DNA of 64,000 nucleotides from Euglena gracilis. Taxonomy: Eukaryota; Euglenida; Euglenophyceae; Euglenales. The notes beneath the pieces were generated by a model, which did no database searches, was not told the DNA's origin, and worked only from the letters and a program-made list of their open reading frames with translations. Location: NCBI GenBank assembly GCA_039621445.1, contig CP154955.1, positions 37,737,123 through 37,801,122 on the forward strand, given 5' to 3'. Positions within the stretch are counted from its first letter, which is position 1. Each line of letters opens with the position of its first letter. This document shows, in pieces, positions 62,031 to 64,000 of the stretch. Position numbers and translations under genes: made by a program.

Positions 62031-62436
62031 CTCAATGTACCAGAGGAAGGCATGTGTGAAATGCCTCAACTCCCCTCAGCAGGCCAACTCTTCTGCGCCG
62101 TAGAAGCAATTGGGATAGATCTTTCATTTGCAGCATCCCAGAGGGGCCAAATAATGGTGCTCCTGTCGAGCAACAGCTGAGTGAGTTTCACCGAGGCCTG
62201 GCTGTGAACACCCCGTAGCTAAGAAGCACGTTGCGTTGATGATGGCCGGCAGGTCTTTGGTCTTTGAGTCAAATCCAGAAAAATGTGTTCAGTCGACCAG
62301 AAATGCTTGTCATTGCATCGCCAGACTGCAACATGGTTGCCCTGATGATGGGACATGCATTCAGAGGTCCGGCTACCATCTTGACCACAGACTTCATTCA
62401 TCTGCACTCTTAGCCGACGACTAGCCCACTACTTCA

Positions 62437-62712
62437 ATGCACATTGCTGGGGCGAGAGGGACTGGAAAGAGCTCCTGGATTGACTTGCTGCAGTCCCTGT
62501 TCAGATCACCTATGGTCATCACGACCAGTTGGTCCAGCCTCAAAGCTGTTGACGACGGCAAGTACACAAGCAGCGCGGAAGAGCAGGAAGTCTCGCTGAT
62601 AATAGACAAATTCGGGATGGACAGAGGCAACCAGTATCTGTCGTACCCGACCTTCTTCAAGCTGGCAACGGCAAGCCAAAAAAAAACGAGCGCAAATGAT
62701 GCCTTGCACTGA
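62437..62712 (+). CDS. P-loop (GTPase-like) ORF or exon, 91 codons
   Basis: An in-frame TAG lies just upstream of ATG 62437. The N-terminus IAGARGTGKSSWIDLLQSLF carries a Walker A/G1 motif (GxxGTGKSS) followed by a helix, a TT-containing stretch at residues 30-31 (possible G2), and VSLIIDKFGMDRG about 30 residues later, reminiscent of a G3 region but with K where DTxG has T. It is too short for a complete domain, so it is probably one exon or a fragment. It may belong with the kinase exons upstream. Confidence 0.4.
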   Translation: MHIAGARGTGKSSWIDLLQSLFRSPMVITTSWSSLKAVDDGKYTSSAEEQEVSLIIDKFGMDRGNQYLSYPTFFKLATASQKKTSANDALH

Positions 62713-63093
62713 GGATTTCAATGACCAAATGGTGGTGCTGCTCCTCCTTCCAGCCATCATACGCGAAGGTTGCAGACGCCATGTGCCGCATCTACAAATT
62801 ATGACTACACTTCTCTCGCATGCGGAAGATGCACAAGAACGGAGGCCAGTTGGCCCAGACTTGCTGAGGGAACGCACTGTTGAAACGGGAACGTTTAGCA
62901 CAGTGCGCGAAGTTGCAGGCAAGACTGAATGATGACGAGTGAATGAGTGAATGAGGGACGAGTGCAATTTGCATTGACCGCTGCAAAAATGTTAGGGGAA
63001 GAGGCTCTCGATCACCAGTCAGTGCGCACTTTGATGACCTTGTGCATTACCAAACCCTGCTTTTTTTCTACCATTATCATTTTTTCTTTGCAG

Positions 63094-63326
63094 CGTGCCA
63101 TGCGGGCATGGTGGTCGTCATGGATGCGCCCGCACGAGCGCCATCGCCCTCCCCAGCGCCTGCCCAAGCGCCAGCGCCCACCCACGCGCCAGCCTCCTTC
63201 ATTCATCGGAAGAGCAAATGGGTTTGGAAAATTGTGGTGCCAATGTCCCTGGTCATGATGGTCATCATCTCCATTCAACACTGGCATTTGGGGCTGCATC
63301 CGGAGTGTTATCAAATCTCTCTGTGA
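63094..63326 (+). CDS. Exon encoding Pro/Ala linker and membrane helix
   Basis: After acceptor TTTTTCTTTGCAG the frame reads CHAGMVVVMDAPARAPSPSP, a PAPAQAPAPTHAPA linker, a basic patch (HRKSKWVWK), a hydrophobic helix (IVVPMSLVMMVIISI) and stops at TGA. This suggests the C-terminal end of a single-pass membrane protein. The upstream exon is unknown. Confidence 0.4.
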
Positions 63327-64000
63327 CGCCAGACAGCTGGGCGGACCACAGGCACAAAATTCGAACAAAATTGAGAAGGACAAGGACCATATCAAAGATT
63401 CAATCAGCCTCACACGTAACACTGAAACACATCAAGGGATGCTGTCAATAGCCAAGATCACTTGGGATTCAATCCAAAAGCAGATGACAGAGATAGAATC
63501 AGCAACCACACTCGAAGCAATGGAAAACATTACACAATACATGTGCAGTGCTAAAACGTTCCTATTACCAATAAATAATTATTTGTTTTCTAAATAAAGC
63601 ATTTTTCGAGAAAGAGAGAGGGGGGGATCCCCTATTTATATATGGCAGGTGAGAACTTAAATACTTGTAACTTCATCCCTCCCCCAGGGAGGTGCTGAAG
63701 TTCACCCCACAATGGCCATCCAAAAATTTTTCTTGTTCCTATCCTCGCGATCGCAGGTTTTTCCTCGTGACCTCTCACTCCCACCTCACACTTCCGGAAA
63801 TTGCGCATCCTGGCCGATCCAGAACAGTCACTGGCCATTTTCGAGCAATACGATTTGGTCAACCCCAGGCCCAAAAGTTGCCCAGTTGCGGGCTGTTGTA
63901 CCTCCATGTGCGTCCCCTAACGTGGTGCCAAGGGGCACCGTTCTGGCGCTGTGGGCAGAACCGCCATCACCACAACGCCCTGACGGACACCATTTCGGGG
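63327..64000. other. Right edge of window, nothing called
   Basis: Continues without a clear coding frame; an AATAATTATTTG/AATAAAGC stretch at 63,570-63,600 could be a polyadenylation region for the upstream exon. Confidence 0.3.

Overview
This window is nuclear DNA of an intron-rich eukaryote, most likely a GC-rich protist or alga. I cannot name the species. Short exons with strongly G/C-ending codons sit in long introns packed with C-tracts, microsatellites and small mobile elements. Exon joints follow GT-AG, often with a C-run just before the acceptor, and most introns are phase 0. The telomere-type repeat is CCCTAA, preceded by CCTAA units.

Layout. Bases 1-9,030 and 34,920-40,900 form a large inverted duplication. 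Each arm holds the last exon of a coiled-coil gene, a Kelch-repeat gene (eight exons), a cluster of CCGCGG hairpins, a C-rich simple repeat and an 89-bp satellite (about 44 units on the left, 9-10 on the right). The unique 26-kb core (9,030-34,920) has two convergent tRNA-like genes at 9.4-9.6 kb, the rest of the left Kelch gene (coiled-coil and proline-rich exons to 17,833), a J-domain gene with a membrane segment (18.6-21.1 kb) and a helical-repeat gene on the + strand (24.75-34.74 kb).

Right of the palindrome a 21-exon coiled-coil gene runs on the - strand from 57,357 to 40,806. One of its introns carries an interstitial telomeric tract, a perfect 43-bp-arm palindrome and two foldback elements. 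At 51.3-52.1 kb a short + strand gene appears to be broken by a hAT-like MITE. From 58 kb the composition becomes less GC-rich; there I see the N-lobe exons of a protein kinase (61.6 kb), a P-loop ORF (62.4 kb) and an exon with a membrane segment (63.1 kb).

Main result. The left Kelch gene reads as one 18-exon frame (about 924 codons) that crosses the satellite within an intron, except for a 2-bp deletion in exon 5. The right copy is intact at that site but is cut off after exon 8. The mobile-element content is rich: three hAT-like MITEs with 8-bp target duplications, a diverse set of elements with C-tract terminal inverted repeats, TTCGAGG foldbacks, and CCGCGG hairpin clusters. Exon models are my own manual reconstructions from splice sites and reading phase; no transcript or database search supports them.
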